64,000 nucleotides of DNA from Bacteroides sedimenti. Its GTDB lineage: Bacteria; Bacteroidota; Bacteroidia; Bacteroidales; Bacteroidaceae. The stretch is from NCBI RefSeq assembly GCF_040365225.1, contig NZ_AP028055.1, forward strand, positions 2,046,001 to 2,110,000, given 5' to 3'. How positions within the stretch are numbered: position 1 is the first letter of the stretch; the number at the start of each line of letters is the position of its first letter. Under the pieces are notes generated by a model. The model had not been told where the DNA came from, ran no database searches, and saw only the letters and a program-made list of their open reading frames with translations. This document shows, piece by piece, positions 27,208 through 38,099 of this stretch. A program made the translations under genes and the position numbers.

Positions 27208-29049
27208 TTAATATTTTTTTAGTTCTATTCCACCAATTTGTTTACTTACATTTTCAATGTCTTTAATTGATAGAGGAGTAAATGCCTTTACAATTGAGAC
27301 ATATTTGCTAACTCCAACATTTGAGACAATATCATCAGCAAATTTCTCACATGGTGAATTCATTCCATTAGTTGGATTCCACACATCATTATCAGATTGA
27401 TCTCTTATAGTTATGTTAGAACCTGGCACACCTTTATTTATCAATGCATCTTTTATTTTATCTCTTCCATAATTCGAGTTTAAAAAGAATTTTAAGGATG
27501 TAAACTTCTGACCTACGGCGAGATAACTTAATGATATAGCACCTTTGGTATTTGTAAAGCAGTTATTTATTAAATCAGCCGTAGAAGTGAATTGCCAGTA
27601 TAAAAATGGGACATAACCTGTATAGATTTCATATTGAGGATGAGAAACTAAATATTCATTGAAGGCAACTCCATTAATATATGGTGATTTAAGTAGTGCC
27701 TCATTGTTTTTAATATTTTTCACAACAAGATAACTTGACATGTTATAAAGCTTTCCCATATCATCAGAAACCAGAGAATATGCACTTGCTGAAGTTTGTG
27801 ATTTTAAAGTATTTGAAATATTGGTTAGTTGATTATTTATAATACCACTTTCCCAATCAGAAATGTACAAAGGAGAAGAAAGCCTCAACTGCTTGAAGTC
27901 ATAAATATTATTGGTTAAGGTTGCTATATCTGAGTCGGAACCATATCCAGGATAAAGAATATACACAGACCCAGCACCGTACTTTTCAGTCATTTTTGAA
28001 GAGAGAACTTTTTTGGCATAACTTTCCCCTATTCCATTCTCTCCCACTCCACAAACAATGACTTGTTCTACTTGATGATCTTTTATAAATTTAATGTATT
28101 CTTCCGGAAGGTCTAATAACTTTATCCACGCCACTCCTATGTTTGGCATTGAACCATCATATCCCATTGTTGCATAACAAGGTATCCCTTTTGATGTGGA
28201 GTACTCAACTAAGGATTGAACCTCAAACTCCGTATTGGCCGAGACTAAAAAATGGATAGGCAAAAATGCAGCCGACATAGACGTAGAAAGATAAGAAACC
28301 AGAGGAACTCCTGTGCCAATAACAACTGTTTTTATTTTCGTATCAACACCTATTGTATTATTATATAAATCCACTGTTTTTTTTATCGATCTCTGTAAAA
28401 AATCGGGCGTTGATAAAACCGGAAAAGGACCTTGTTCAGGAGAAGTGTACCATGAATGCGAAATACCTCCCGTAAATGATGCTAATGTTTTACCTACTGC
28501 ATATTCAGCACTCATACCTCCTGTCAAAGCAAAAATATCAAGTCCTTTGTATTTCGAATTAGCAATATCGTAACTTAGTAGAGTACTATTATCAGTAATT
28601 ACTCTAAAATATGAAGCATTTGTTGTTTTTTCAATATTTTTTTCAAAAACAGTTTTTACTGATACTCCATATACTTTCTTTGGGGCTGTGGCAGGTATTG
28701 TAAAAAAGTCTGCAATATTTAATGATTGTGCCTCCTTAGACTTTAGGTTAATGTTCTCTCCTATATGTTTTTCAAATACAATTGGGGCGTCTGCACTTGA
28801 TAGGTCCTTTAAGACTAATGTCAAGTCCTGTATCCTTATAGGTAGATCTGAGTTATTTAATAGATTAAATGATATTGACACAGATTCACCTGGCTGATAA
28901 GCACCTTTACTTATTATTGTATTGTTTACTTCTACCATAGTAGAGAAATAACCTTGTTCTTCTATAGAAGCTTTTGCTGAGCAACTTGTCAGTAGTATGC
29001 CTACTAAGTTTAATAGGATAACTAATTTTATATTCTTCATAGCTTTCAA
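27208..29049 (-). CDS. Unrecognised 613-residue lipoprotein of the GH89 PUL
   Basis: 613 residues. Signal peptide with lipobox ILLTSCSA (Cys23). An N-terminal Ig-like domain (about 36-155) has GESVSISFNLLNNSDLPIRI, like a CARDB/Fn3-type segment. The rest is alpha/beta with glycine-rich turns after strands: LDIFALTGGMSAEYAVG, KTVVIGTGVPLV, CYATMGYDGSM, QVIVCGVGENGIGES and VYILYPGYGSD. The pattern looks like a nucleotide- or ligand-binding fold or an enzyme rather than a SusE/F protein. I do not recognise the family. It lies 6 bases after the GH89 gene, so its expression follows the PUL. Start at 29049 kept; Met4 (29040) is possible. Confidence 0.8.
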   Translation of the reverse strand: MKAMKNIKLVILLNLVGILLTSCSAKASIEEQGYFSTMVEVNNTIISKGAYQPGESVSISFNLLNNSDLPIRIQDLTLVLKDLSSADAPIVFEKHIGENINLKSKEAQSLNIADFFTIPATAPKKVYGVSVKTVFEKNIEKTTNASYFRVITDNSTLLSYDIANSKYKGLDIFALTGGMSAEYAVGKTLASFTGGISHSWYTSPEQGPFPVLSTPDFLQRSIKKTVDLYNNTIGVDTKIKTVVIGTGVPLVSYLSTSMSAAFLPIHFLVSANTEFEVQSLVEYSTSKGIPCYATMGYDGSMPNIGVAWIKLLDLPEEYIKFIKDHQVEQVIVCGVGENGIGESYAKKVLSSKMTEKYGAGSVYILYPGYGSDSDIATLTNNIYDFKQLRLSSPLYISDWESGIINNQLTNISNTLKSQTSASAYSLVSDDMGKLYNMSSYLVVKNIKNNEALLKSPYINGVAFNEYLVSHPQYEIYTGYVPFLYWQFTSTADLINNCFTNTKGAISLSYLAVGQKFTSLKFFLNSNYGRDKIKDALINKGVPGSNITIRDQSDNDVWNPTNGMNSPCEKFADDIVSNVGVSKYVSIVKAFTPLSIKDIENVSKQIGGIELKKY

Positions 29050-29055
29050 TATTTT

Positions 29056-31251
29056 TTATTCAAGAATGAGATTTTTATATTTTATATATAATTCTGACAT
29101 TTTTATCATGTCATCACTTTTCGAAGTATGAATAGACAAAACATCGTGAGATTTTGTCCAATCTATCTCAAAAGTAGTTACTGAATCAATAAATGACTGG
29201 TTATCATACTCAACGTTTTGTTCACAGGATTTTATTACATTATCCAAGAACATTTTCCACCGTGGCGCATAATAGGTACTTATCAATCCCGACCAGGTTC
29301 GATTACCATAATCGTTCAAACTTTGGTTTTTTCCTCCCCAAGTTGTGATAAGTGTTCTTGCATTTTTCTCATAGTATGCTTTTTCAATATCAGTAAGTCC
29401 AAAACTTCGCGAATCATCGATCCATTTATTTAAGGAAAAAGAATTATTTAACAGGGTCAAATCATTCAGATCATTGAGTAAAACCAACATCTGATCGCTG
29501 ATCCTTTTCATTTCAGCTAAATCCTTTTTTTGATAGGCACTGGAAAAATTATTTCTTAATTCAAGAAAATAATTGCCTAGTACCTGCCGACCAATATTCA
29601 CAATTTCATACCAATACATTGAATTGGTTTGACCCTTACATTGAACCATTGCGCCCCATATTTTGCATAAATCTTTATTATCATACGAAATAGATGGATT
29701 GGTAGTCCAATTACCATTATCAAATAAAGATGGTCGGGCATTCGTAAGAGTCCCCTGCCCTAAATGTGCAGGCTCAATGTATATTTTATCATACATACCC
29801 ATCCAGGCATTTCTGTAGTTCTCATCAATTCTTCCAATGTATCTGTCTGCTAGTTTTTGAATCCATTCTTCATCTGTAAAATTAGAATTCCAGGCTTTTT
29901 CTAATACGTATTCATACATAAACGGATTAACATCGAATCCTTCTAAAGTAGAGCCTAATCCCCAGAAATTATCTCCACCAGACTTATATGCATTTTCTAT
30001 TCGTTTGCCTACTTCTTTAATGTTTCCCGCAAGCATCGTATTTCCACCAAAGTTTCCTAAATAGCACCATAAATATGGCTGTCCAAAGTATTTATCTGTA
30101 ATTTTCCAGACTTCAGTGTTTTCACAATAATAATCTAACAAAAGCATTTTATCTTGTGGAACAGCCTTAAGATATGCTTGTATCCTTGGGGTAGTCCATT
30201 TCGTTCTTTCAAAATAGAAAATCCAGGCCATTTGAAGCCATATTGCCTTTTTATCTACCGAACTAATGGAATTATAAATTGTTTTAGAAACATCTTCTAA
30301 AAACTGAGGCTCAAAACTAGGCGGATCTACTTCATTGAAAGGATCTGCTCCATATATATTATCAGTGCCAAACAATTTTATTTCGTTGTTTAGGAATTCT
30401 TTCTGAATTGTTTGAAATAATGGATCAGTCGGATCAAGGAAACTGCTTCTGTATTTATCAGGAAATCCGCCCCAAGAACTCAATAATGAAATCTTAGCTT
30501 GGGGATAAATACGCTTTAATTCCTTAGGAACATGACCAGAAAAGGCTGGTAACACAGGTTTCATGCTTAATTCACGCTCACGTTCCAATATTTTTTTTTG
30601 TAATTTCACTTGATTTTCCAACCAAGAATGTGGTAAACCACCTTGCCAATAATCGAGGTTCGACATTCTATGCCAAGGTAAATGGGCTGGACCAGTAAAA
30701 TAATTGCGTATTTCACTATCCGAAAGCCCCATCTTACGCCACACTTTGTACCAAATCGCTTCTTGTCCTGTTATAGCCAAAGGCATATTTACTCCATTCA
30801 ATGCCATCCAATCAATGAAACGCTCCCAATCTTTCCATTTCCACCATACCATTGTATAACCAAAAGTGCAATAATTTAAGAAAAATCTATTTTTAGTTCT
30901 TGCCTGTACGGAGACTTTCTTTGTCAATATCGGCAATGATTTTGGTAATTTTATAACATCATCCGCATACCAGGTTACAGTAGTCAAACAATAGTACTTC
31001 AAAAAGTAATTCAATCCTACCGCCATCGAATTCGCATTATTGCCTTTAATAATCAATTTATCTTGAATGGTTTCCAGTTCAAAATAATCAGATTTAGCAT
31101 TAGTCGTTTGTATAAAAGATATTTTGCCTTCATACTGAGGAGCGATTCTAGCCAATAATTGTTTAGCCACGAAAATGCCATTATCTGCAAAAGCCGGCAA
31201 AGAGAATAGAGAAAGAATTAATATAAACTTAAATATTTTATACATTCTCAT
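29056..31251 (-). CDS. GH89 alpha-N-acetylglucosaminidase (NAGLU family)
   Basis: 731 residues with a signal peptide (about 1-22). It is collinear with human NAGLU: N-terminal domain, TIM barrel starting near residue 115 (NRFFLNYCTFGYTMVWWKW), and an all-helical C-terminal domain. The two catalytic acids are Glu307 (GADPFNEVDPP) and Glu437 (TLEGFD). Their spacing of 130 residues equals that of the human enzyme (316 and 446). It removes terminal alpha-GlcNAc, as found in heparan sulfate and in alpha-1,4-GlcNAc-capped gastric mucin. The signal peptide places it in the periplasm or at the surface. Embedded in an ECF-controlled SusCD operon, 24 bases after the DUF3823-type gene. Confidence 0.93.
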   Translation of the reverse strand: MRMYKIFKFILILSLFSLPAFADNGIFVAKQLLARIAPQYEGKISFIQTTNAKSDYFELETIQDKLIIKGNNANSMAVGLNYFLKYYCLTTVTWYADDVIKLPKSLPILTKKVSVQARTKNRFFLNYCTFGYTMVWWKWKDWERFIDWMALNGVNMPLAITGQEAIWYKVWRKMGLSDSEIRNYFTGPAHLPWHRMSNLDYWQGGLPHSWLENQVKLQKKILERERELSMKPVLPAFSGHVPKELKRIYPQAKISLLSSWGGFPDKYRSSFLDPTDPLFQTIQKEFLNNEIKLFGTDNIYGADPFNEVDPPSFEPQFLEDVSKTIYNSISSVDKKAIWLQMAWIFYFERTKWTTPRIQAYLKAVPQDKMLLLDYYCENTEVWKITDKYFGQPYLWCYLGNFGGNTMLAGNIKEVGKRIENAYKSGGDNFWGLGSTLEGFDVNPFMYEYVLEKAWNSNFTDEEWIQKLADRYIGRIDENYRNAWMGMYDKIYIEPAHLGQGTLTNARPSLFDNGNWTTNPSISYDNKDLCKIWGAMVQCKGQTNSMYWYEIVNIGRQVLGNYFLELRNNFSSAYQKKDLAEMKRISDQMLVLLNDLNDLTLLNNSFSLNKWIDDSRSFGLTDIEKAYYEKNARTLITTWGGKNQSLNDYGNRTWSGLISTYYAPRWKMFLDNVIKSCEQNVEYDNQSFIDSVTTFEIDWTKSHDVLSIHTSKSDDMIKMSELYIKYKNLILE

Positions 31252-31275
31252 AATGTGTTTTCATTTATGGACTTA

Positions 31276-32739
31276 TTAATTTTTTATAATCTGAATGTTT
31301 GTCAACCCTGCTCTTGTGAAATTATCTTTTGATAAAGGAACTTCTTTTCCTAAAATCACTTTTTTAAGATTTGGTAATTTCTTAAGCACATTCAAATCCA
31401 CATTTGGATCTATCACTTCACCTGTTGAGAATAAATCACCTTTTTCTATAGTAAGGGTTTCTAAGTTGATACAGGGCAAAAGATCTACAAACGTCTTAAC
31501 AGCACCATATACATTCATTGATGTAAAATTTTCCATTTCCTGATTTGTAGGAAGATGTTCATATGCAGTTCCAGCTAACCAAGAAGCCCACCAATCAATA
31601 AACTGATAGCGGTAAGGGCTTGTAGTCCATGATAAGTCATAAACAGGAGCATAATATTCAGCATAATATTTTGATATGGAATATTTCATATTTTCATCAT
31701 TAAAAAAAGGAACATTTTCAGCTCGTTTATTATTGTCTTCCACATATTTATCAGAAAGAGCTTCCGTCTTTACAGTAATTATTTTATCAGGTCCAACTTC
31801 ATTTCCTGCTAAAAGATTAACCTTTACTTCTGTCGATGTGTTATGGGCTAGGTTTGCTACATAAGAGCATAACTTAGGATTGAGAATATCTACAATCTCT
31901 TTCCCAGTCATATCTATATATGTAAGTTTTATACCGTCCACCACAGGTGGAAATGACCATTGTATAATAGCAGAAGTTGCACTGACAACACCAAATTTAG
32001 CAGATACCGGTAATTCACTAATATTAATATTACCAGTTTTTGTTAAAATCTGGGTAGAATAATTCCAATAGTCACCTGCATTTTCAGAATGTCCTAATGC
32101 TCTTATATAATAAGTTTGATTTGGCTCCAGATATATTTTTTCAGTGATAGTATCTTTTTTTTCTGTTACTATCTTGATTGATTTAAATACGCTTCCTCCC
32201 GAAGTTCCTACAGATACTGCATTTCTTTGCCCAGGATATTTATCTTTACTATAAACAATACCGACTTCCTGAGAAGAAGAATTTAGATCATTCACATTAT
32301 AACAATAAGTTACATTCAATTCGACCCCATATTTCAGTTCTACATTCAATATTTTTAATGACATATTTGGTAGAACTTTGAGGCTTAGTTTGGTCCCATT
32401 TTTTATGTTCCCATATACTGTGTCTAATTGAAGGAATGGACCTTCTCCCCAAACTTTGTATTTTGAAGGATATACTTTTGTATTTCGAAAAGTTCCATCT
32501 GGTAATACGTTATATACAAGTGGTTGTGCAACTTTCCCATATTCCGCATCCAACAATTTTACTTTTGCACCAAAATATTCAGTACACACGGTATCTCCTG
32601 TGACTTTATCGATAAACACTCCTTCATAGCCACCGGTAAGATCATCTATTCTTTCATCTATCTGACAAGATGATGCTACCAATATCATCATTATAAAATA
32701 AACCCACTTATTTTTCAAACTATATCTTTTCATGACCAT
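31276..32739 (-). CDS. PUL lipoprotein with DUF3823-type N-terminal domain
   Basis: 487 residues. Signal peptide with lipobox VASSCQ (Cys25). The first domain (about 30-230) resembles DUF3823: LTGGYEGVFIDKVTGD, GAKVKLLDAEYGK and YKVWGEGPF. This is followed by Fn3/DUF4998-like segments (about 255-345) and a C-terminal region with leucine-rich-like spacing (about 410-487). Such proteins are encoded directly after SusD in PULs and are thought to be surface glycan-binding proteins, analogous to SusE/SusF. It lies 6 bases after the susD gene. The start may be Met3 (32733). Confidence 0.8.
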   Translation of the reverse strand: MVMKRYSLKNKWVYFIMMILVASSCQIDERIDDLTGGYEGVFIDKVTGDTVCTEYFGAKVKLLDAEYGKVAQPLVYNVLPDGTFRNTKVYPSKYKVWGEGPFLQLDTVYGNIKNGTKLSLKVLPNMSLKILNVELKYGVELNVTYCYNVNDLNSSSQEVGIVYSKDKYPGQRNAVSVGTSGGSVFKSIKIVTEKKDTITEKIYLEPNQTYYIRALGHSENAGDYWNYSTQILTKTGNINISELPVSAKFGVVSATSAIIQWSFPPVVDGIKLTYIDMTGKEIVDILNPKLCSYVANLAHNTSTEVKVNLLAGNEVGPDKIITVKTEALSDKYVEDNNKRAENVPFFNDENMKYSISKYYAEYYAPVYDLSWTTSPYRYQFIDWWASWLAGTAYEHLPTNQEMENFTSMNVYGAVKTFVDLLPCINLETLTIEKGDLFSTGEVIDPNVDLNVLKKLPNLKKVILGKEVPLSKDNFTRAGLTNIQIIKN

Positions 32740-32745
32740 ACTTAT

Positions 32746-34590
32746 TTAATTCCAACCATCATTTTGAACAATACCCGGACTTAGTGACACTGGTATTGGA
32801 CAATAATAATCTCTTTCCTGAAACCATTTCACACGTGTTGCTAATAAAGGCGCATCATTTTTTTCTATCGTATAATAAATGGAGACAGGATTTGTTCTCT
32901 CATCAATGTTTAATACAGGGAACAATGCATGTAAAGTGGTATTATGCATTTGGGTTCCTATTCGCCATCTTTTCTGATCCCAATACCTAAATCCTTCATA
33001 CAGCAAATCAATTCTACGTTCATGCCTTACAATATCTATTGTCATTGTTTTTGCCGGAAGCCCTCCATGAATACTTCTCAAATTATCAAATTCAACCTGT
33101 GCCTGAGCTACATACTGGGTATTACCTAATCCTGCTAACTCAATTGCAGCTTCAGCGAAATTGAGTACAACTTCTCCATACCTTATGATTACAGCATCTT
33201 GGGAATTTTCATGTTTAAGATAGTCCTCTAACCTCTTTACTCCATATAGAGTCTTTTTCAGATAGAAACCATAATTGGTAAACCCATTCCCCTCATTATA
33301 AAACACTCCATCTTCTCCACTTTTCATATATTTGTCATACCCTGGCACTTTAGCACCTTTAACCCAATCGTCATAATTTTCATATCTATATGTTTGAACA
33401 GAACCATCTTTTTTAGTTAATCTTGTTTCCTTATAAATAGAGTAACGTTGTCCCAAAAACTCTCCACCCGGATAAATGACGGTTGCAGCTAATCTTTTAT
33501 CTCTGTCATCAAAAAAATCTCTTAAATCTGTTTTTTTTGCAGTGTAATCCAATGGAGTTATTACGCCATTTAAAGTTTCAAATTGTTCTACAATATCCAA
33601 GGAGGGAACCATAAAAGCAGTATACCCTTGTTTTTTAACTTTATAAGGCATACACCAGAAATCAAGAAAAACTTGTGTTCCAGTTTTCTCATTATTCTTG
33701 AATCTGAATATTATTTCATCATCATTCTCAGCCGTTCCATTAAAAAGATCACCAAAGTTTGATGACAATTTATATTTACTAGCAGATATTACTTTTTGAG
33801 CGGCATCTGCAGCTTCAGTCAAGTACTTTTTAGCCATATCTGAACGCACTCCCTGCAAACCGTTATTAGTTACTTTTCCATACTTTGCAATCGTTCCGGC
33901 GTAAAGCATAGCTCTTGATTTTAATGAGAGTGCAGTAAATTTATTAGCCCGATCTTTATCTTCTGCTATGTACTTCTGATTATCTGGCAATAACACAATT
34001 GCAGAATCGAGATTATTTAAAACAAAATCCCAACTTGCTTCTTCTGAAGCGCGATTATTAATAGATTTCACACTATCTAATGGTGTAGAATACAAAGGCA
34101 CTCCTCCATACCGCTTTACCAACTCAAAATAATAATAAGCTCTGATGAAATATGCTTCACCTACAGTACTTAATACATCAGTATTAGCAGATTTCTTATA
34201 AGTGGCAATATACTTGTTAATTTTATTAATTTCTTTGTATGGCCAAACTGCTCGTTCATATTCAGAGGGTGTTTGATTGAATATTGACCCATAAACCATA
34301 CCTGGTGTATTGTTTTGCATAATTCCTGCTCCCCAGGCTATATTACTTGCTCCATCATCTGTAAAGGCATCTAAATGATGTTGTAAATAAGATAATTGTC
34401 CATTACCAATCGATTGAACATTATTGCGTAAATCTAAATAATTTGATAAAAATTGAGCCTCTGCCAATTCAGGGTAATTGTTTATATCGTTCTCGTCTAT
34501 CACTGTTTTAGATTCAATATCCAGCCATTTATCACATGAACTGAGACATAAAGCGAAAATAAATAATATTAATATATGTATCTTTTTCAT
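32746..34590 (-). CDS. SusD/RagB family surface lipoprotein (PUL 2)
   Basis: 614 residues. Lipobox LCLSSCDKW (Cys19). SusD-type TPR core with GEAYFIRAYYYFELVKRYGGVP and the C-terminal RHERRIDLLYEGFRYWDQKRW signature. Longer than the PUL 1 SusD. It caps the SusC encoded 6 bases upstream, with predicted cargo of GlcNAc-containing oligosaccharides from the GH89 context. Confidence 0.95.
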   Translation of the reverse strand: MKKIHILILFIFALCLSSCDKWLDIESKTVIDENDINNYPELAEAQFLSNYLDLRNNVQSIGNGQLSYLQHHLDAFTDDGASNIAWGAGIMQNNTPGMVYGSIFNQTPSEYERAVWPYKEINKINKYIATYKKSANTDVLSTVGEAYFIRAYYYFELVKRYGGVPLYSTPLDSVKSINNRASEEASWDFVLNNLDSAIVLLPDNQKYIAEDKDRANKFTALSLKSRAMLYAGTIAKYGKVTNNGLQGVRSDMAKKYLTEAADAAQKVISASKYKLSSNFGDLFNGTAENDDEIIFRFKNNEKTGTQVFLDFWCMPYKVKKQGYTAFMVPSLDIVEQFETLNGVITPLDYTAKKTDLRDFFDDRDKRLAATVIYPGGEFLGQRYSIYKETRLTKKDGSVQTYRYENYDDWVKGAKVPGYDKYMKSGEDGVFYNEGNGFTNYGFYLKKTLYGVKRLEDYLKHENSQDAVIIRYGEVVLNFAEAAIELAGLGNTQYVAQAQVEFDNLRSIHGGLPAKTMTIDIVRHERRIDLLYEGFRYWDQKRWRIGTQMHNTTLHALFPVLNIDERTNPVSIYYTIEKNDAPLLATRVKWFQERDYYCPIPVSLSPGIVQNDGWN

Positions 34591-34596
34591 ACTTGA

Positions 34597-37500
34597 TTAA
34601 AATTTAAGATTCAAACCAAAGTTAAATGACATAATCTGAGGATAAGATGCAAATGAAAAATACGTTTCTGCTTGCTCTGGATCAAAATACTTTTGAGCAG
34701 CAAATGTCAATATATTATAACCATTAGCATATACCCTTAAACTACTTATATTCATCTTCTTAGTAATAGAAGCAGGTAGAGTGTATCCGACCTCTAGATT
34801 CTTTAAGCGCACATAATTACCATTAAACATCCAATATGTAGATGAATATCTGTTAATAGTAGATGCAAACATATCTCTTATTGCAGGAAAATGCCCAGGT
34901 ATCCACTTCGAATCAGGATTTGTGTAATCTTCTTTCCTCCATCTATCCTTAAAGTAATCCCAAGTGTTCACATTTGTATTTCCTTCTTGAAATGCATCCA
35001 TATCAAAAGAACTAACTACAAAGTTTGATAGGGCTCCCCCCTGAAAAAATGCAGTAAAGTCAAATCCCTTCCAATTAAATCCGGTGGTTAAACCAAACAT
35101 AAGTTCTGGATAAGCAGTTCTTCCAATTGGTTTCATATCATCTTCATCAATATAACCGTCACCATTCCAGTCTTCATATTTCAAATCTCCAGGCAGTATC
35201 ACATTGTTATAATTGGAATTATTGTGCATGGGAGCATTGGCTATATCTTCATATGATTGATAGTGTCCTATGCAATTAAGCCCCCATCTTGTGTTTGTCC
35301 ATTGACCCTCGCCATTCCATTTCCATTCTGAAAAGCCATTATTAAATTGCCCGTGTTCCAATCTTCCATTTTTACTCCGAGACCAGGATATATTACCATT
35401 TACATAGTAAGTGAAATTCCGAATTGTATTTTCATGATTTAATGCAATTTCAAAGCCTCGGGTATTATCACTATTTAGATTATACCAAGTAGCTAGAGCT
35501 CCCGAGTTATCGTTTGCTTTTTGAGCCGGTAAACCATTTCTATTACGATAGAAGACTTCAATACTTCCGCTTAGTATTTTATCATTAAACAGCTTAAAGT
35601 CAAATCCCACATTTGCTAATTTGGATTTAGACCAGGTAAAATCAGGATTGGCATTTTTTGTTTCTATGAGAGAATAGAGTGTGCGATCTCCAAAAGTAAG
35701 TTCATTACCCGGATATATATATCCACTCTGAAAATAATATTGTTCTCCATTGGTATAATAACTCTTAGCAGCTGAAAGGTCACCCAACTCCCCATAGGAA
35801 GCCCTAAATTTTAATTCTTTAAGTACTGGCTTAACATCTTTCATGAAATTTTCTTTTGTTAAAAACCAACCCAACGAAACAGAGGGGAAGAATCCCCATT
35901 TTTTAGCAAAATATTGTGCACCATCATATCGGCAGTTAATATCAACAAAATATTTAGATTTATAATCATAAGAGAAACGTTCAATGATTGATGCAGATCT
36001 ATATTCTCTTGCATATTCACCATTACTAACTAATTTATTTGCTAAGCCACCAGCCATCATATCTAATATAGTGGAAGGAAATTCTCCTCTGGATGTATTC
36101 AAACTTTTAGCTGATATCTGATTAGTTTCAAATATTAAACCAGAATTAAAATTATGGTTTGATATTGATTTGATATAGTTTATGTAAAATTGTCCGGTCA
36201 AACTTTCAGTATTACTGCTCTCCAACGTTAGACTTGCTTTATTTGCATTAGCAGCCGAAACACTTTTATAATATTCGTTAGAATCATAATGATAACCCCA
36301 ATATACAATATTCTTATTCCAATACTTATTCCAGCCATAATCTATAGAATAACCCAGAACACCTTTTAATGAAAGGCCTGTTTGCTTAATTTTATATTCT
36401 AACGACGCATCTACTGTAAAAGATTTAGTTTCATAATTTGTATATCCTGAGACATTTTTATCAGCTAGTGCAACAGGATTGTTTTGCCCTTCACCTCCAA
36501 AAGCATACATATCCGGTCTTCCATCCCAATGAACAGGGACATTAGGAGCTGTTTTAAGATTTCGTGCAATGGTTGCAGCTGAAGCACCAGGATATTCTGT
36601 CTTGCTTACGATTGCCCCAGCACTTACAGATGCTTTTAAATTATCAAATATATTAGCATCTATATTACTCCTGAAGTTAAATCTGTTCTTTTGCGTTGAA
36701 TTTGTATCCCATATTCCTTGTTGTGATAACATACCTCCGGAAAAAAAATAATTAATTTTTTCGCTTCCTCCTGATATATTAACATTTGATTGATTTATTG
36801 GAGCTGGCCTCATTAGTTCTTGGTACCAATCAGTATTATGTTGATATGGTGTTTTTTGCATACTTTCTGGAGTAGCAAGTACGGTGTGATCAACAATCAA
36901 TTTTTGATTGATATTATATTCATTGACCAACTCTTGCCATAAATCAGTAGATGCAACATTGGGATAGCGAGTAGGTACTTGCACGCCTGTTCGTATACTT
37001 ATATCAAAAACCGTTTTCTTATTTCTATTACCACGTTTTGTTGTTACCAAAATAACTCCGTTGGCACCTTGCATTCCATAAACTGCAGCAGCTGAGGCAT
37101 CTTTTAGTATAGAAATACTTTCTATTTCTGATGGATCTATATCAGCAAAACCTCTTCCCGCGATTCCATCTACCACAATCAATGCACTACCAAATCCACG
37201 TATAGTGATATTACCCCAATCAGATCCAGGTTCACCTGATGATTGCCGAGAGAAAACACCTGAGACCTTTCCTGACAGAGCATTTTCTATGTTAGGGACA
37301 GTTGATTTTAATAGGTCTTCATTCTTTATAGTTGATACGGAACTTATTAATTTTTCTCTAGAACGAGTTGAATAACCAACAACAATAATGTCGTCAATGA
37401 CTTTTGAAAAGTCTTTTAACACAATATTATTCAAAGGAAGTTTGTTGACTGCAGATTCCAATGTAGTATATCCAATAAAAGAGATTCTTAGAATGGATGA

Positions 37501-37980
37501 TTCCGATGGAATATCTATTTCAAAAGATCCGTCTTCTTTTGTAATAGTTCCTGCTGAAGTTCCTTTAAGTAAAACGGAAGCACCGATTATTGGCTGTCCT
37601 TGTTCATCGAGGACAAATCTTTTGATTCGCCTTTTGTTTTTAGTAGGTTTAGAGGACTCATTATTCGGTGTAGTTTTTAAATCCTTGTTTGTCAATAAAA
37701 TATGATTATCTCTTATTTCATAGTACAAACCTCTTTGTGGCAAAACTTCATCTAAAACTTTTTCAATCGAAGTTTGTTTTACATTTATTGTTATATCTCT
37801 TTTCGAATACACATCTATATTCATATACATAAATGTATATGCTGTCTGTTTTTCAATCACTTGAATAAATTCTTTAAGATTTGAATTTTTCAATGATAGA
37901 TTTACAAGAGTGCCTCGGTTTTGCCCTAAAATAGGTATGATTTGAAAAAAAATACAAATAATTAAAAGGCATTTTTTCAT
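34597..37980 (-). CDS. SusC/RagA TonB-dependent transporter with STN signalling domain (PUL 2)
   Basis: 1127 residues: signal peptide (1-19), STN/secretin short N-terminal domain (about 25-95, AYTFMYMNIDVYSKRDITIN and a second half to NHILLTNKD), CarboxypepD_reg-like domain (about 115-200), TonB plug (about 200-325) and barrel. The STN domain is what transducer-type transporters use to contact the C-terminus of a FecR anti-sigma factor. This matches the FecR/ECF pair immediately upstream. Import of cargo is thus coupled to induction of its own operon. It heads the leftward PUL 2 operon. Confidence 0.95.
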   Translation of the reverse strand: MKKCLLIICIFFQIIPILGQNRGTLVNLSLKNSNLKEFIQVIEKQTAYTFMYMNIDVYSKRDITINVKQTSIEKVLDEVLPQRGLYYEIRDNHILLTNKDLKTTPNNESSKPTKNKRRIKRFVLDEQGQPIIGASVLLKGTSAGTITKEDGSFEIDIPSESSILRISFIGYTTLESAVNKLPLNNIVLKDFSKVIDDIIVVGYSTRSREKLISSVSTIKNEDLLKSTVPNIENALSGKVSGVFSRQSSGEPGSDWGNITIRGFGSALIVVDGIAGRGFADIDPSEIESISILKDASAAAVYGMQGANGVILVTTKRGNRNKKTVFDISIRTGVQVPTRYPNVASTDLWQELVNEYNINQKLIVDHTVLATPESMQKTPYQHNTDWYQELMRPAPINQSNVNISGGSEKINYFFSGGMLSQQGIWDTNSTQKNRFNFRSNIDANIFDNLKASVSAGAIVSKTEYPGASAATIARNLKTAPNVPVHWDGRPDMYAFGGEGQNNPVALADKNVSGYTNYETKSFTVDASLEYKIKQTGLSLKGVLGYSIDYGWNKYWNKNIVYWGYHYDSNEYYKSVSAANANKASLTLESSNTESLTGQFYINYIKSISNHNFNSGLIFETNQISAKSLNTSRGEFPSTILDMMAGGLANKLVSNGEYAREYRSASIIERFSYDYKSKYFVDINCRYDGAQYFAKKWGFFPSVSLGWFLTKENFMKDVKPVLKELKFRASYGELGDLSAAKSYYTNGEQYYFQSGYIYPGNELTFGDRTLYSLIETKNANPDFTWSKSKLANVGFDFKLFNDKILSGSIEVFYRNRNGLPAQKANDNSGALATWYNLNSDNTRGFEIALNHENTIRNFTYYVNGNISWSRSKNGRLEHGQFNNGFSEWKWNGEGQWTNTRWGLNCIGHYQSYEDIANAPMHNNSNYNNVILPGDLKYEDWNGDGYIDEDDMKPIGRTAYPELMFGLTTGFNWKGFDFTAFFQGGALSNFVVSSFDMDAFQEGNTNVNTWDYFKDRWRKEDYTNPDSKWIPGHFPAIRDMFASTINRYSSTYWMFNGNYVRLKNLEVGYTLPASITKKMNISSLRVYANGYNILTFAAQKYFDPEQAETYFSFASYPQIMSFNFGLNLKF

Positions 37981-38099
37981 AACATAGATTATTATATATA
38001 GATTTTATTACTTTTGTAAACTAAATATTCCCCCATTCACAATTCAATAATGAACTGTGACAAACACAAATAGGCGGTTTATTTAGAAATATTTAAAGG

